Below, piece by piece: positions 25,111 through 33,171 of a stretch of 44,597 bases of DNA. Below the pieces are notes generated by a model. It had not been told where the DNA came from and did no database searches. It saw only the letters and a program-made list of their open reading frames with translations. The position numbers and the translations under genes were made by a program. Origin of the DNA: Planctomycetota bacterium (lineage in GTDB: Bacteria > Planctomycetota > Phycisphaerae > Sedimentisphaerales > Anaerobacaceae); the NCBI GenBank assembly GCA_014384025.1, contig JACNGQ010000249.1, positions 1 through 44,597 of the forward strand, read 5' to 3'. Position 1 is the stretch's first letter, and each line of letters starts with the position of its first letter.

Positions 25111-26820
25111 ATGATTATGGACAAGAAATACCCATTAATTTCATTCATTATGGAAGAGGGGATTCTCGATGAGAAAATCCTTCAGACCGTGGTAGATGAA
25201 CACGAAAAGACAGGTCAAGGTCTGATAAACATACTGAAAAAGGAAAAACTTCTCGATGAAGACCAATTAGCGAAGGTTGTTGCGGGTACGAATCAAACCG
25301 AGTTTATAAATCTTTCACCTGATATGGTTGAACCGATGGTGGCCCACCTGGTGCCCTATGAGGTAGCCAGTCGTTATAATGTTATTCCGATAAAACGAGA
25401 AGGTGATCACCTGCGTGTGGCAATGAGTTCTCCTTTGAATCTTTCAGTCCGGGACCAAATCGAGATGAAGACCGGCTACAAGATTATTCCGGTTGCCGCC
25501 ACTCCGAGTGCCATAAAACGTGCGATACATTATCATTTTGACGTAACAAGTGTAACAAAGCAGGCCATTGTCTCGATGCGAATGGAGGAAGAACCTGCGC
25601 AGCGCACACAAGATGGTGAGTTCGAGCACGAAACAATAAAAGCCGACAGTTCTCCTCTTGCAAAACTGGTTTCTTCGATAGTAGATGGAGCCATCGACGC
25701 CGGGGCAAGCGATATACATATAGAGCCGCAGGACTCCGATCTAAGGGTGAGGTACCGTATCGACGGAATCTTACGTCCAACGGTCAACATGCCTTTGTCA
25801 GTACAGCAGGAGATGATCTCACACATAAAGATTATGTCGGATATGGACATTTCTGAACGAAGAGTTCCTCAAGACGGCCATATGACTACCTCCCGCAGCG
25901 GCAAGGATTATGATCTTAGAGTCTCATCGCTACCGGCAATTGGAGGAGAAAAGATAGTAATCAGGATTCTCGATAAGGACGTAGATAAGTGGTCAATTGA
26001 TGAAGTCGTTACTTCAGCAGACGATAATCAGAAATTAAGAACATTAATTGACAATCCTTATGGAATGCTTTTGCTGACCGGCCCAACCGGTTCGGGTAAG
26101 ACTACTACTCTTTATTCAATGCTTCAATTACTCAATACACCCGAAAAAAATATCGTTACTGTAGAAGATCCGGTAGAATACCGTCTCAGGGGTATTACCC
26201 AGGTTCAGGCCAGACCGGTAGCAGGCAGGACTTTTGCCCTGGCTTTGCGTAGTATCCTCCGACAGGACCCAGACATCATCCTGATAGGTGAGATTCGTGA
26301 TGCTGAAACCGCCGAAATAGCCGTCAGCGCAGCTCTGACGGGCCATTTGGTATTAAGTACTTTACATACAAATGATGCTGCAGGTGCGATTTCGCGTTTA
26401 ATTGACCTCGGAATACCGCCATTTCTCGTATCCTCTGCCCTTCTGGGAACAGCAGCCCAAAGACTTATAAGGACGTCCTGTTTAAAGTGCCGAGAGTCCT
26501 ATAAACCATCTCAAGAAGAACTAAAGCGTTTACTCGGAAATAAGCCTGATATTGATAAGAATATTGAGCTGTACCACTCCAAAGGATGCGAAAATTGCTT
26601 CCACACCGGTTATCAGGGGCGAAAAAGCATTTATGAGATATTGCGTATTTCTCGGGAAATAAGGGGGATGATCATGAATGGAAGCAGCGATCAGGTTATT
26701 AAGGAGCAGGCAATGAAAGAGGGCATGAAAATCCTTTGTGAAAACGCGGCTGATGAAGTTTTGAATGGTGTTACGACAATGGAAGAAATGATGCGAATCG
26801 TGGATATTAAGGTGGTATGA
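25111..26820 (+). CDS. gspE: Type II secretion/type IV pilus assembly ATPase (GspE/PilB-like)
   Basis: A 569-residue hexameric motor ATPase that would drive pseudopilus assembly from the cytosolic face. Residues about 1-150 are an MshEN/GspE N-terminal domain. Walker A is GPTGSGKTTT at residues 324-333. The Asp box is around VTVEDPVEYRL, Walker B is IILIGEIRDAETAEIA, and the His box is STLHTNDAAGAISRL. A tetracysteine zinc motif is near 460-510 (CLKC...CENC), as in GspE/PilB. It ends in an ATGA overlap with the next gene. A second Met two codons in is a possible start. It is the first gene of an eleven-gene operon. No PilT-type retraction ATPase is nearby, which favours a secretion-type pseudopilus over a twitching pilus. 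Confidence 0.95.
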   Translation: MIMDKKYPLISFIMEEGILDEKILQTVVDEHEKTGQGLINILKKEKLLDEDQLAKVVAGTNQTEFINLSPDMVEPMVAHLVPYEVASRYNVIPIKREGDHLRVAMSSPLNLSVRDQIEMKTGYKIIPVAATPSAIKRAIHYHFDVTSVTKQAIVSMRMEEEPAQRTQDGEFEHETIKADSSPLAKLVSSIVDGAIDAGASDIHIEPQDSDLRVRYRIDGILRPTVNMPLSVQQEMISHIKIMSDMDISERRVPQDGHMTTSRSGKDYDLRVSSLPAIGGEKIVIRILDKDVDKWSIDEVVTSADDNQKLRTLIDNPYGMLLLTGPTGSGKTTTLYSMLQLLNTPEKNIVTVEDPVEYRLRGITQVQARPVAGRTFALALRSILRQDPDIILIGEIRDAETAEIAVSAALTGHLVLSTLHTNDAAGAISRLIDLGIPPFLVSSALLGTAAQRLIRTSCLKCRESYKPSQEELKRLLGNKPDIDKNIELYHSKGCENCFHTGYQGRKSIYEILRISREIRGMIMNGSSDQVIKEQAMKEGMKILCENAADEVLNGVTTMEEMMRIVDIKVV

Positions 26821-28016
26821 TGACGGTATATGATTATACGGCAAAAGATATAAACGGGGAGAAACTCATCGGCACATATGACGATGTTGATAGTGTTGCC
26901 CAGTTGCGTCAAGAACTGGATAAGATGGGTTATTCACTGCTAAAGGCCCGCCGGCATAAGGACATAACGCCAAAGCGCAGGAAAATAAAACAATCGGAAA
27001 TCGTTACTTTCATCTATAAGTTTGCGGAGATGTATTCTGCGGGTTTGTCAATCACAAGGTCTCTTGAGGTATTAGAGGAGCAAAGCAACAATCCGGCGCT
27101 TGGGAGCATAATTACCGAGATAAGACAAAACATCGAGAACGGTTCAAGCCTGGAAAAGGCTTTTGGCAAACACCGTAATATATTTTCAGATTTTTTTTGC
27201 GGGATGGTCGAGGCCGGTGAGTCCGGCGGGAAATTGTCGGAATCTCTTGAAATGAGTGCCGTATATCTCGAAAAGCGGATGGATATGAGGCGGAAGATCA
27301 AATCCGCTTTTACTTATCCGGTGGTTGTCTGTGTTGTGTGTGTTTTGGTTGTTTCATGCCTTATAGCTTTTATCGTGCCTATCTTTTCCAAATTATACAA
27401 ACAGCTACACGTCCAGTTGCCAGGTCCTACCCAAGCTCTTGTAATCCTTAGCTCAGTACTCAGGGGCTATTGGTGGTTGCTTCCTTTTATAGCGGCAGCA
27501 GTGGGGGCGGCAGTATGGTGGCTGTTGAGAAATCCCACTGTCAGAGTCAAATGGGATATTTTCAAGCTAACAATGCCTATTCTTGGGAAAGTTAATCGTA
27601 TGATTGTGGTTTCCCATTTTATGCGAACCTTTGGAATGTTGACATCTGTGGGAATTTCACCGATCAGAGCGCTGAGTGTGGCTTCCGATGTTGCTCATAA
27701 TCACAAAATTTCCGGAATTGCTAAAGAATTGCAGGACGCCATTGAAAAAGGTCTAAGTATCGGAGAATCATTGAAAAAACACGACATCTTTCCTTCGATG
27801 ATTGTCCAGCTGGCTCTTTCCGGCGAGGAGGTTGGTCAGGTCTCTCAAATGTTGAATAAAGGCGCCGATTTTCTTGATAAAGATATCACCAGAATGGTTG
27901 ACAGTCTAATTGTGAAATTGGAGCCGGCATTAACGGTTCTTATGGGAACAATCGTCGGAATTATCCTTATGGCGGTATATTTACCAATGTTCGATTATAT
28001 GCAGCATTTAAAATAA
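26817..28016 (+). CDS. gspF: Inner-membrane platform protein (GspF/PilC-like)
   Basis: A 399-residue polytopic membrane protein that couples the ATPase to pseudopilin assembly. It has two T2SSF domains. Each helical bundle contains the pattern FxYxFAEMYSAGLSITRSL or FMRTFGMLTSVGISPIRAL with downstream GEESGGKLS/GEEVGQVSQ-like motifs. Three membrane helices are visible at about 160-185, 215-238 and 370-392. The length is typical of the family. It starts inside the gspE stop (ATGA), which indicates translational coupling. Confidence 0.95.
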   Translation: MMTVYDYTAKDINGEKLIGTYDDVDSVAQLRQELDKMGYSLLKARRHKDITPKRRKIKQSEIVTFIYKFAEMYSAGLSITRSLEVLEEQSNNPALGSIITEIRQNIENGSSLEKAFGKHRNIFSDFFCGMVEAGESGGKLSESLEMSAVYLEKRMDMRRKIKSAFTYPVVVCVVCVLVVSCLIAFIVPIFSKLYKQLHVQLPGPTQALVILSSVLRGYWWLLPFIAAAVGAAVWWLLRNPTVRVKWDIFKLTMPILGKVNRMIVVSHFMRTFGMLTSVGISPIRALSVASDVAHNHKISGIAKELQDAIEKGLSIGESLKKHDIFPSMIVQLALSGEEVGQVSQMLNKGADFLDKDITRMVDSLIVKLEPALTVLMGTIVGIILMAVYLPMFDYMQHLK

Positions 28017-28111
28017 TCCGACGTAATATTTGTGTTAAAGTAGCTTGTATTTTCTACCGATAGTATTTATTAAAATTAGTCGAGATATAAAATCTTTTTT
28101 GAAAGGAAAGG

Positions 28112-28429
28112 ATGATGCGGAGTAATAAGGGTTTTACATTAGTTGAGTTGATGATTGTCGTTTTGATCCTCGGCGCATTAGCGGCAATTGCAATTCCAAG
28201 GATTATGGGAGGCGCACAAACCGCCAGGATAAGTGCCTGCAGTACAAATATCGATATGTTAAACTCACAGATCGAATTGTACAATGCAAACGAGGGTGTC
28301 TGGCCAGGATCTCTGGCAGTTCTAACTTCTGACCCGAACTATTTTCCCGACACCACTGCACCCACATGCCCACTCGGCACGGCTTATAATTATAATGCGA
28401 ACAATCGTATCGATCCGCACAGCCATTAG
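28112..28429 (+). CDS. gspG: Major-type pseudopilin (GspG-like), copy 1
   Basis: A 105-residue prepilin with a seven-residue leader (MMRSNKG) cleaved before FTLVELMIVV, with Glu at +5, followed by an N-terminal hydrophobic helix. The globular domain is only about 70 residues and contains NSQIELYNANEGVWP and the pair APTCPLGTAY. A Cys in the helical part (SACSTN) could form a disulphide with the Cys of TCPLG. The C-terminus is His-rich (RIDPHSH). The gene has a strong ribosome site (GAAAGGAAAGG) and its own 95-base leader after gspF. It is followed by a terminator, a layout suited to high expression of the main fibre subunit. A close paralogue follows. Confidence 0.9.
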   Translation: MMRSNKGFTLVELMIVVLILGALAAIAIPRIMGGAQTARISACSTNIDMLNSQIELYNANEGVWPGSLAVLTSDPNYFPDTTAPTCPLGTAYNYNANNRIDPHSH

Positions 28430-28488
28430 TTAATAGCTCAGTGGGCAGGTCAAAAGCAGGACCTAGTTTCTTATAGAAGTACATTAAC

Positions 28489-28525
28489 AAAGATGGCTGA
28501 CGGTCGGGTTTCAGCCATCTTTTTC
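28489..28525 (+). terminator. Rho-independent terminator inside the operon, between the two gspG-like genes
   Basis: AAAGATGGCTGA (28489-28500) pairs perfectly with TCAGCCATCTTT (28511-28522) around a CGGTCGGGTT loop, followed by TTCC. It lies 60 bases after the stop of the first pseudopilin and 20 bases before the next start. Read-through would give low expression of the minor components; termination would give excess major pseudopilin. Confidence 0.85.
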
Positions 28526-28546
28526 CTTTATTACTGAATTATACCA

Positions 28547-28924
28547 ATGAGACCAGATAAAAGACGAGCTTTCACTTTGATTGAACTGATGGTTGTCGTA
28601 TTGGTCCTCGGCGCACTGACGGCAATCGCTATTCCAAGGATTACCGGAGGCTCATTCACTGCCGGCGTCAATGTCTGCCGAAAAAATGTTGATATCATAA
28701 ACTCACAGATCGAATTGTATCATTCAAGAACCGGCTCATGGCCTGTTGACATTGGGGAAGTTATTAAAGACCCAAACTATTTTCCCGACGGCGTGCCTCG
28801 GTGCCCGTTTAAAACACCATATATATTGGTAAAGACGAACGGCAAGAATCGAGTCCCTGATCACGTGCATTTAGATAAAACATTAATAAAGAAAATCACA
28901 GAAAGTCTTCTTAGTAAAGATTAA
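28547..28924 (+). CDS. Pseudopilin (GspG-like), copy 2
   Basis: A 125-residue prepilin, paralogous to the gene just upstream. The leader ends in A/FTLIELMVVV (Ala at -1 instead of Gly), with Glu at +5. The two proteins share NSQIELY, DPNYFPD and CP[LF][GK]T segments and a His-containing tail (RVPDHVH versus RIDPHSH). This copy has 20 extra C-terminal residues. No strong ribosome site is visible, and a terminator precedes it, so it is probably made in smaller amounts. It could form a variant subunit or a minor tip component. Confidence 0.88.
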   Translation: MRPDKRRAFTLIELMVVVLVLGALTAIAIPRITGGSFTAGVNVCRKNVDIINSQIELYHSRTGSWPVDIGEVIKDPNYFPDGVPRCPFKTPYILVKTNGKNRVPDHVHLDKTLIKKITESLLSKD

Positions 28925-28928
28925 TTCA

Positions 28929-29393
28929 ATGAAATATCAAAGAGCAGCATTCAGCTTAGTTGAGCTGATAATAATAGTGACATTTCTCAGTATATTTGCA
29001 TTTATCGCCATACCGAGACTCAATTACGCCCTCATTTCAAAACAAAAAGCCGAAGCAACAGCCTGGAAAATTGTTACCGACCTTCGTCTGACACGCAGAC
29101 TTGCTATTTCAGATGCAGCGAATAATGTCAAAGGCTTTGAACTGAGTTTGATCGGTTCTGTTCCATATCATGCCTATAAAATTACAAATTTAAATACCAC
29201 CAAAATTATCTCATCACACACAACTGATTCAGCCGTTATTCTTAGCGGCCCGATCGGAATAAAATATGCGTATACTCCACTGGGAAATTTGAAACCTGCA
29301 AGTGCAAATAAGTTAATTGTCTCTGCAGAAGGCAGAAGTTTCACAATTAACGTTAATCCAGCAACAGGAATAGTAAAATGTGTCGAAAACTGA
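28929..29393 (+). CDS. Minor pseudopilin (GspH/FimT-like)
   Basis: A 154-residue prepilin with leader MKYQRAA cleaved before FSLVELIIIV (Ala at -1, Glu at +5). The hydrophobic helix is followed by a beta-rich domain with the GspH-type pattern KAEATAWKIVTDLRLTRRLAISDA. Such subunits belong to the initiating tip complex. It begins four bases after the previous stop and overlaps the next gene by 16 bases, so coupled translation is likely. The assignment to GspH rests on order in the operon and the LRLTRRLAI helix. Confidence 0.8.
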   Translation: MKYQRAAFSLVELIIIVTFLSIFAFIAIPRLNYALISKQKAEATAWKIVTDLRLTRRLAISDAANNVKGFELSLIGSVPYHAYKITNLNTTKIISSHTTDSAVILSGPIGIKYAYTPLGNLKPASANKLIVSAEGRSFTINVNPATGIVKCVEN

Positions 29394-29806
29394 CAAGATT
29401 GTTAAGAATTGAAAAACCAGCAATAAGAAAATCAGGGGGATTTACTCTCGCCGAGGTTGTTATCGCTTCGAGCATTCTGGCTATTGCAATAATTCCAATT
29501 CTAAAAGCTTTGACCAGTGCAAACGTCACTTCTTCAATGATCGAACGTAAAACAAACAGCCTCATACTCGCCCAAGGCAAACTCGATGAAATAAAGGCAC
29601 GTTCAATCTACGACTACTCAAGCTCATTTGCGGAAATCAACTCTTCTATCGAAGGTTCATACCTTTGCAATGTAGCTGATAGCTCGGTCAATGCCAACCT
29701 CAGACAGATAACCGTATCAGTCGGCGAAGACCTCAACGGCAACAGCACGCTCAATGCGGGTGAAATTGAAATTACCCTGTCCACACTCGTTGCAAAAAGA
29801 TTTTAA
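29378..29806 (+). CDS. Minor pseudopilin (GspI/PilV-like)
   Basis: A 142-residue prepilin with a longer, basic leader (about 21 residues) ending in GG/FTLAEVVIAS, with Glu at +5. The hydrophobic helix is SILAIAIIPILKAL. The LILAQGKLDEIKAR segment is the usual GspI/PilV signature after the first helix. In known systems GspI, J and K form the tip of the pseudopilus. The reading frame overlaps the upstream gene by 16 bases. A gap of about 375 bases to the next gene interrupts the tight operon spacing. Confidence 0.82.
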   Translation: MCRKLTRLLRIEKPAIRKSGGFTLAEVVIASSILAIAIIPILKALTSANVTSSMIERKTNSLILAQGKLDEIKARSIYDYSSSFAEINSSIEGSYLCNVADSSVNANLRQITVSVGEDLNGNSTLNAGEIEITLSTLVAKRF

Positions 29807-30182
29807 TCCCATGTTAGAAATAAGATGCCAGAGGTCTGCCCTGCTTTCATCAGGTAATTCGCTCGTATTCACAAAGGTATTCGCATGTTTGCGACAAGGA
29901 TTTGTAGATAAATTTATAGGACTTTTTCTTCGGCCTAAAAATTTATTTTGTGGTAACCAATAATACCCGATAAAGACGGCCAAACAACGCCAAATTGTTG
30001 AATTAATCACACTTTTTTATATTCTTTCTTTACTATTAAATAACACAAAACTAATCAAGACAAACCTTTGTTTTATGCCGAAAATAACAATCAGGAGCAG
30101 CAAAAATTTGCGCCAAAAATGTAAAGCAAAAGCGATTAATCCAGCAGGAAGGTGGGTAATCTATTATAGGTCGTTAACTGTT
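29807..30182 (+). other. Unusual spacer inside the operon; possible 50-codon frame
   Basis: This is the only long gap among otherwise overlapping genes. A 50-codon frame from ATG 29811 to 29963 (ending FLRPKNLFCGNQ) starts four bases after the gspI-like stop. It has no membrane helix or known motif and only weak ribosome-site support. It could be a repeat insertion, a decayed gene or a leader. The frame that becomes the next prepilin is open from 30075, but the prepilin leader points to a start at 30183. Confidence 0.35.
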
Positions 30183-32762
30183 ATGCCGTACAGAAACAGT
30201 ACAACACGTTCGGTCCGGGCTCTGACCCTTGTGGAGATGCTTATAGCAATGGCTATAATGGCCATTGTCTTTTCAGCCGTTGTGCCGCAGTTTAGAGTCA
30301 TACAAAACAATTGGGATTCAAAACAGGGTAATTCTGAAACACTCCAGAACGGCAGGGTCCTGATAGACTACTTAAACCGCAATCTCTCTAAAGCTGCTCG
30401 GATAACTGCTGTAAGCGGCCCGGCTGAAACCAACGGCTATATCGAATTTGAAGACAATGTTGCGAACAATCTAAGATTTGATATTAATGGTACAAGCAAC
30501 TATGTCGAGTTCGGCCCTGTCGGGACCCTTTCGGACCTGGCCGGCCCGGTCAGCCAGTTGCTTTTTACCTGCTACGATGGCAACGACTTCGATACACCAA
30601 CAACAGACGTTAACGACGTCCGCTTTATAAAAGTGCAGACAACCCTGACAAATCCGGCAGCAATAGGTCACGACAAAACATTCACCACCTATACATACCT
30701 CCGCGTCAACCCATATTCCCAGGACGAAGGGCTGGTCGGCTGGTGGAAATTCGATGAGACTTCCCAAAAAGATGCGGAAGACAGCTCCGGCTTCGGCAAC
30801 GATGGCAGATTGTACAATATGCTCGGCGACGAATGGACACCCGGCAATATTGGTGGATGTCTTAGATTTGATGGGGATAATGACTATGTAGATTGCGGGG
30901 ATGACGAAAGCCTTAACATCACTGATGAAATCACATTGTCTGCCTGGGTGTGGCACGAAGCGTTCATGATTGGTCAAATCGAGCGATACATAACGGTAAG
31001 ACCGGAAATCGCGGTGATTCGCAAGGAATCAGATGAACGACTGCATTTCTACATCAATACGGACGGCTCTTTCCGGCACCTGAGGGTCGGCGGTGTCCTT
31101 ACGGAAGGATATTGGTACCATGTTGCGGGCACCTGGGATGGGATCACACAGCGCCTGTATCTCGACGGTGTGGAGATTGACAACCAGACACCAGGTGGTG
31201 TTTTATGGGGTACTTTTTCAGGTGTACACATAAGTTCTGGTGGCGAGTCCCTTAATGGGCTCCTTGACGATGTGCGTATCTACAACCGCGCACTGAGTGC
31301 CGGGGAGATAGCATCGTTGGCTAATATCCTTACATACAAGGAACTCACCGAGACCAAAGCCGGTACCGGTGTAACATCGATTACGATTTCGACGCCCAGT
31401 GGTACCAGGGAAGGAGACTTGCTTATAGCGGCGGTCGCCACAGACGGGATTACTTCGTTCTCAATGGCCCCGCCCGCAGGTGAGGGATGGACGAAGATCA
31501 GCCTGAACAACTATAACAGCGGGGCGACGTTAGGCATCTGGTGGAAACTCGCAGATGCCTCAGAGTCGAGCAGTCACGAGTTTACCTGGTCGGGAACCCA
31601 GCAGGCCTACGGTTGGATGATGCGCTTTATGGGGCAAGACCCAATCGACCCAATTGAGATATGGACAGGCAACGGCGAAAGCAGCGTTAACCCAACCAGT
31701 CCGTCAGTGACGACGAGCGTTGACGATTGTATTATCCTGCGTCTGGGCGCTTTTGACGACGATTACATCACGCTGAATGACCCCGGGCTGAGCGGCCACA
31801 CGGCGATTACAATGGACAGCAGCAACCGCACCGATATATACTGGGCCGACGAGGAGGTCGATATGATCCGGCGAGCCGACCTTGACGGCTCGAATATCGA
31901 AGATTTGGTCACCGCTGCAGTAATGAAGCCAAGAGCCCTGGCACTGGACCTTACCGGCGGCAAGATGTATTGGGCCGACGAGGAGGTCCAGAAGATCCAG
32001 CGTGCCGACCTTGACGGCTCAAATATCGAAGACCTGGTCACCTCAGTAAATAAGCCAAGGGGCCTGGCGCTGGACATTGGGGGCGGCAAGATGTATTGGG
32101 CCGACGAGGATGTCAAGAAGATCCGACGTGCCGACCTTGACGGCTCTAATATCGAAGACCTGGTCACCTCAGTAAACAAGCCAACGGCCCTGGCGCTGGA
32201 CGTTTCCGGCGGCAAGATGTATTGGGTCAATGTGGATGTCGATAAGATCCGACGTGCCAATCTTGACGGGACGAATATCGAAGACCTGATCACCTCCGGA
32301 TCAATGAATCCAAGTGCCCTGGTCCTTGACGTTGTCGGCGGCAAGATGTATTGGGCTGACGACGGGGTAGATAAGATTCAGCGTGCCAACCTTGACGGGA
32401 CGAATATCGAAGACCTGCTCACCGGAGTAACAAGACCAAAAGCCCTGGGGGTGGATATTGCCGGCGGCAAGATGTATTGGGCCGACGAGGAGCTTGATAA
32501 GATAAGACGTGCCAACCTTGACGGCTCGAATATCGAAAACCTGATCGTCGCTGCAACAATGAAGCCAAAGGCCTTGGCGCTTGCCCTGAATGAAACGGGC
32601 AGCGGCACAGTCTCCGGTGGGGCCGGATACGTGAAACAAGCGACCAGCGGCTCCAGTGGATTGTCGAACTTCTCGCTAACCGCATCGCAGGAATCACGCG
32701 TCGTAACACTTGCCATAGCGCCGAATCCAGACAGAGGTGTGAGCGGAGGGATACAACCGTAA
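30183..32762 (+). CDS. GspJ/PilW-type minor pseudopilin fused to LamG and six-blade YWTD propeller domains
   Basis: An 859-residue protein, about four times the normal GspJ length. The prepilin leader ends in RA/LTLVEMLIAM with Glu at +5; ATG 30183 gives a 13-residue leader, and an ATG at 30075 would give 49. Residues about 14-178 are a GspJ/PilW domain. Residues about 182-380 are a LamG/concanavalin-like lectin fold (LVGWWKFDE, GSxDYVDCG-like strands, LDDVRIYNRALS). Residues about 385-549 are a beta-rich module (GDLLIAAVATDG). Residues about 551-801 hold six YWADE-type repeats with ADLDGSNIEDL, the LDL-receptor class B propeller signature. Residues 802-859 (GTVSGGAGYV...SLTAS) seem to continue the interrupted module. 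This would put a large binding head at the pseudopilus tip. Function is inferred. Confidence 0.85.
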   Translation: MPYRNSTTRSVRALTLVEMLIAMAIMAIVFSAVVPQFRVIQNNWDSKQGNSETLQNGRVLIDYLNRNLSKAARITAVSGPAETNGYIEFEDNVANNLRFDINGTSNYVEFGPVGTLSDLAGPVSQLLFTCYDGNDFDTPTTDVNDVRFIKVQTTLTNPAAIGHDKTFTTYTYLRVNPYSQDEGLVGWWKFDETSQKDAEDSSGFGNDGRLYNMLGDEWTPGNIGGCLRFDGDNDYVDCGDDESLNITDEITLSAWVWHEAFMIGQIERYITVRPEIAVIRKESDERLHFYINTDGSFRHLRVGGVLTEGYWYHVAGTWDGITQRLYLDGVEIDNQTPGGVLWGTFSGVHISSGGESLNGLLDDVRIYNRALSAGEIASLANILTYKELTETKAGTGVTSITISTPSGTREGDLLIAAVATDGITSFSMAPPAGEGWTKISLNNYNSGATLGIWWKLADASESSSHEFTWSGTQQAYGWMMRFMGQDPIDPIEIWTGNGESSVNPTSPSVTTSVDDCIILRLGAFDDDYITLNDPGLSGHTAITMDSSNRTDIYWADEEVDMIRRADLDGSNIEDLVTAAVMKPRALALDLTGGKMYWADEEVQKIQRADLDGSNIEDLVTSVNKPRGLALDIGGGKMYWADEDVKKIRRADLDGSNIEDLVTSVNKPTALALDVSGGKMYWVNVDVDKIRRANLDGTNIEDLITSGSMNPSALVLDVVGGKMYWADDGVDKIQRANLDGTNIEDLLTGVTRPKALGVDIAGGKMYWADEELDKIRRANLDGSNIENLIVAATMKPKALALALNETGSGTVSGGAGYVKQATSGSSGLSNFSLTASQESRVVTLAIAPNPDRGVSGGIQP
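31832..32585 (+). repeat. Six tandem 126-129-base repeats encoding propeller blades
   Basis: Each unit encodes YW[AV][DN]...R[AR]xLDG[ST]NIEDL...P.[AG]L.LD..GGKM in 42-43 residues. Several blocks are almost identical in DNA, such as GACCTTGACGGCTC and GGCGGCAAGATGTATTGGG, including at synonymous positions. This indicates recent duplication or ongoing gene conversion. Such arrays can expand or contract by slippage, which would change blade number. Minus-strand frames through the array are shadows. Confidence 0.9.
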
Positions 32763-32766
32763 AACT

Positions 32767-33171
32767 ATGAAAACGAAACTAAAAAATAATGGTTCGGTAC
32801 TTTTGATAACAATCTTCGCAACAGCGCTGCTGTCTGCGATTACTATCGGCATACTGCAAATGAATACCGAGGAAATACAGCTTATGCGAAATCAAATCTA
32901 CGCTGCTAAAGCCCAGGCTATCGCCGAAGCCGGCCTTAACGATGCTTTCAGCGAACTGCGCGTAGATTCGAGCTGGAACAGCGGCTTTAGCAATAAGGTC
33001 TTTGACGGCGGCTCATATACTGTGACTGTTTCGGGTATTTTACCGAATCTCACGATAACCTCGACAGGCACTTCGGTACAGGGCTTTGTTGCGAGAGTTG
33101 GAGCTGACATAAGAGTAGGAAGTATCAGCCCTTATAGAATAAGAATGGATAGTTTGAGGATAAACGAATGA
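32767..33171 (+). CDS. PilX/GspK-like minor pseudopilin
   Basis: A 134-residue protein with a short N-terminal region and a hydrophobic helix, SVLLITIFATALLSAITIGIL, then AKAQAIAEAGLNDAFSELR. The pattern of GxxLLIT and an alpha-helix with AxAEAGL is typical of PilX and GspK. The Glu at +5 is not evident, which is normal for GspK. It is shorter than GspK (usually over 300 residues), so it lacks the large K-specific insert. It starts four bases after the fusion gene and ends in an ATGA overlap with the next. It probably completes the tip complex. Confidence 0.8.
   Translation: MKTKLKNNGSVLLITIFATALLSAITIGILQMNTEEIQLMRNQIYAAKAQAIAEAGLNDAFSELRVDSSWNSGFSNKVFDGGSYTVTVSGILPNLTITSTGTSVQGFVARVGADIRVGSISPYRIRMDSLRINE

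Noticed and set aside
29754-29963. 69-codon plus frame overlapping the end of the gspI-like gene
   Set aside because: Its first part is out of frame within a supported pseudopilin. Only the 50-codon part from 29811 is worth noting, and at low confidence.
31763-32344. Minus-strand frame of 193 codons across the propeller repeats
   Set aside because: It is a shadow produced by the tandem repeats; the plus frame has a clear YWTD propeller pattern.
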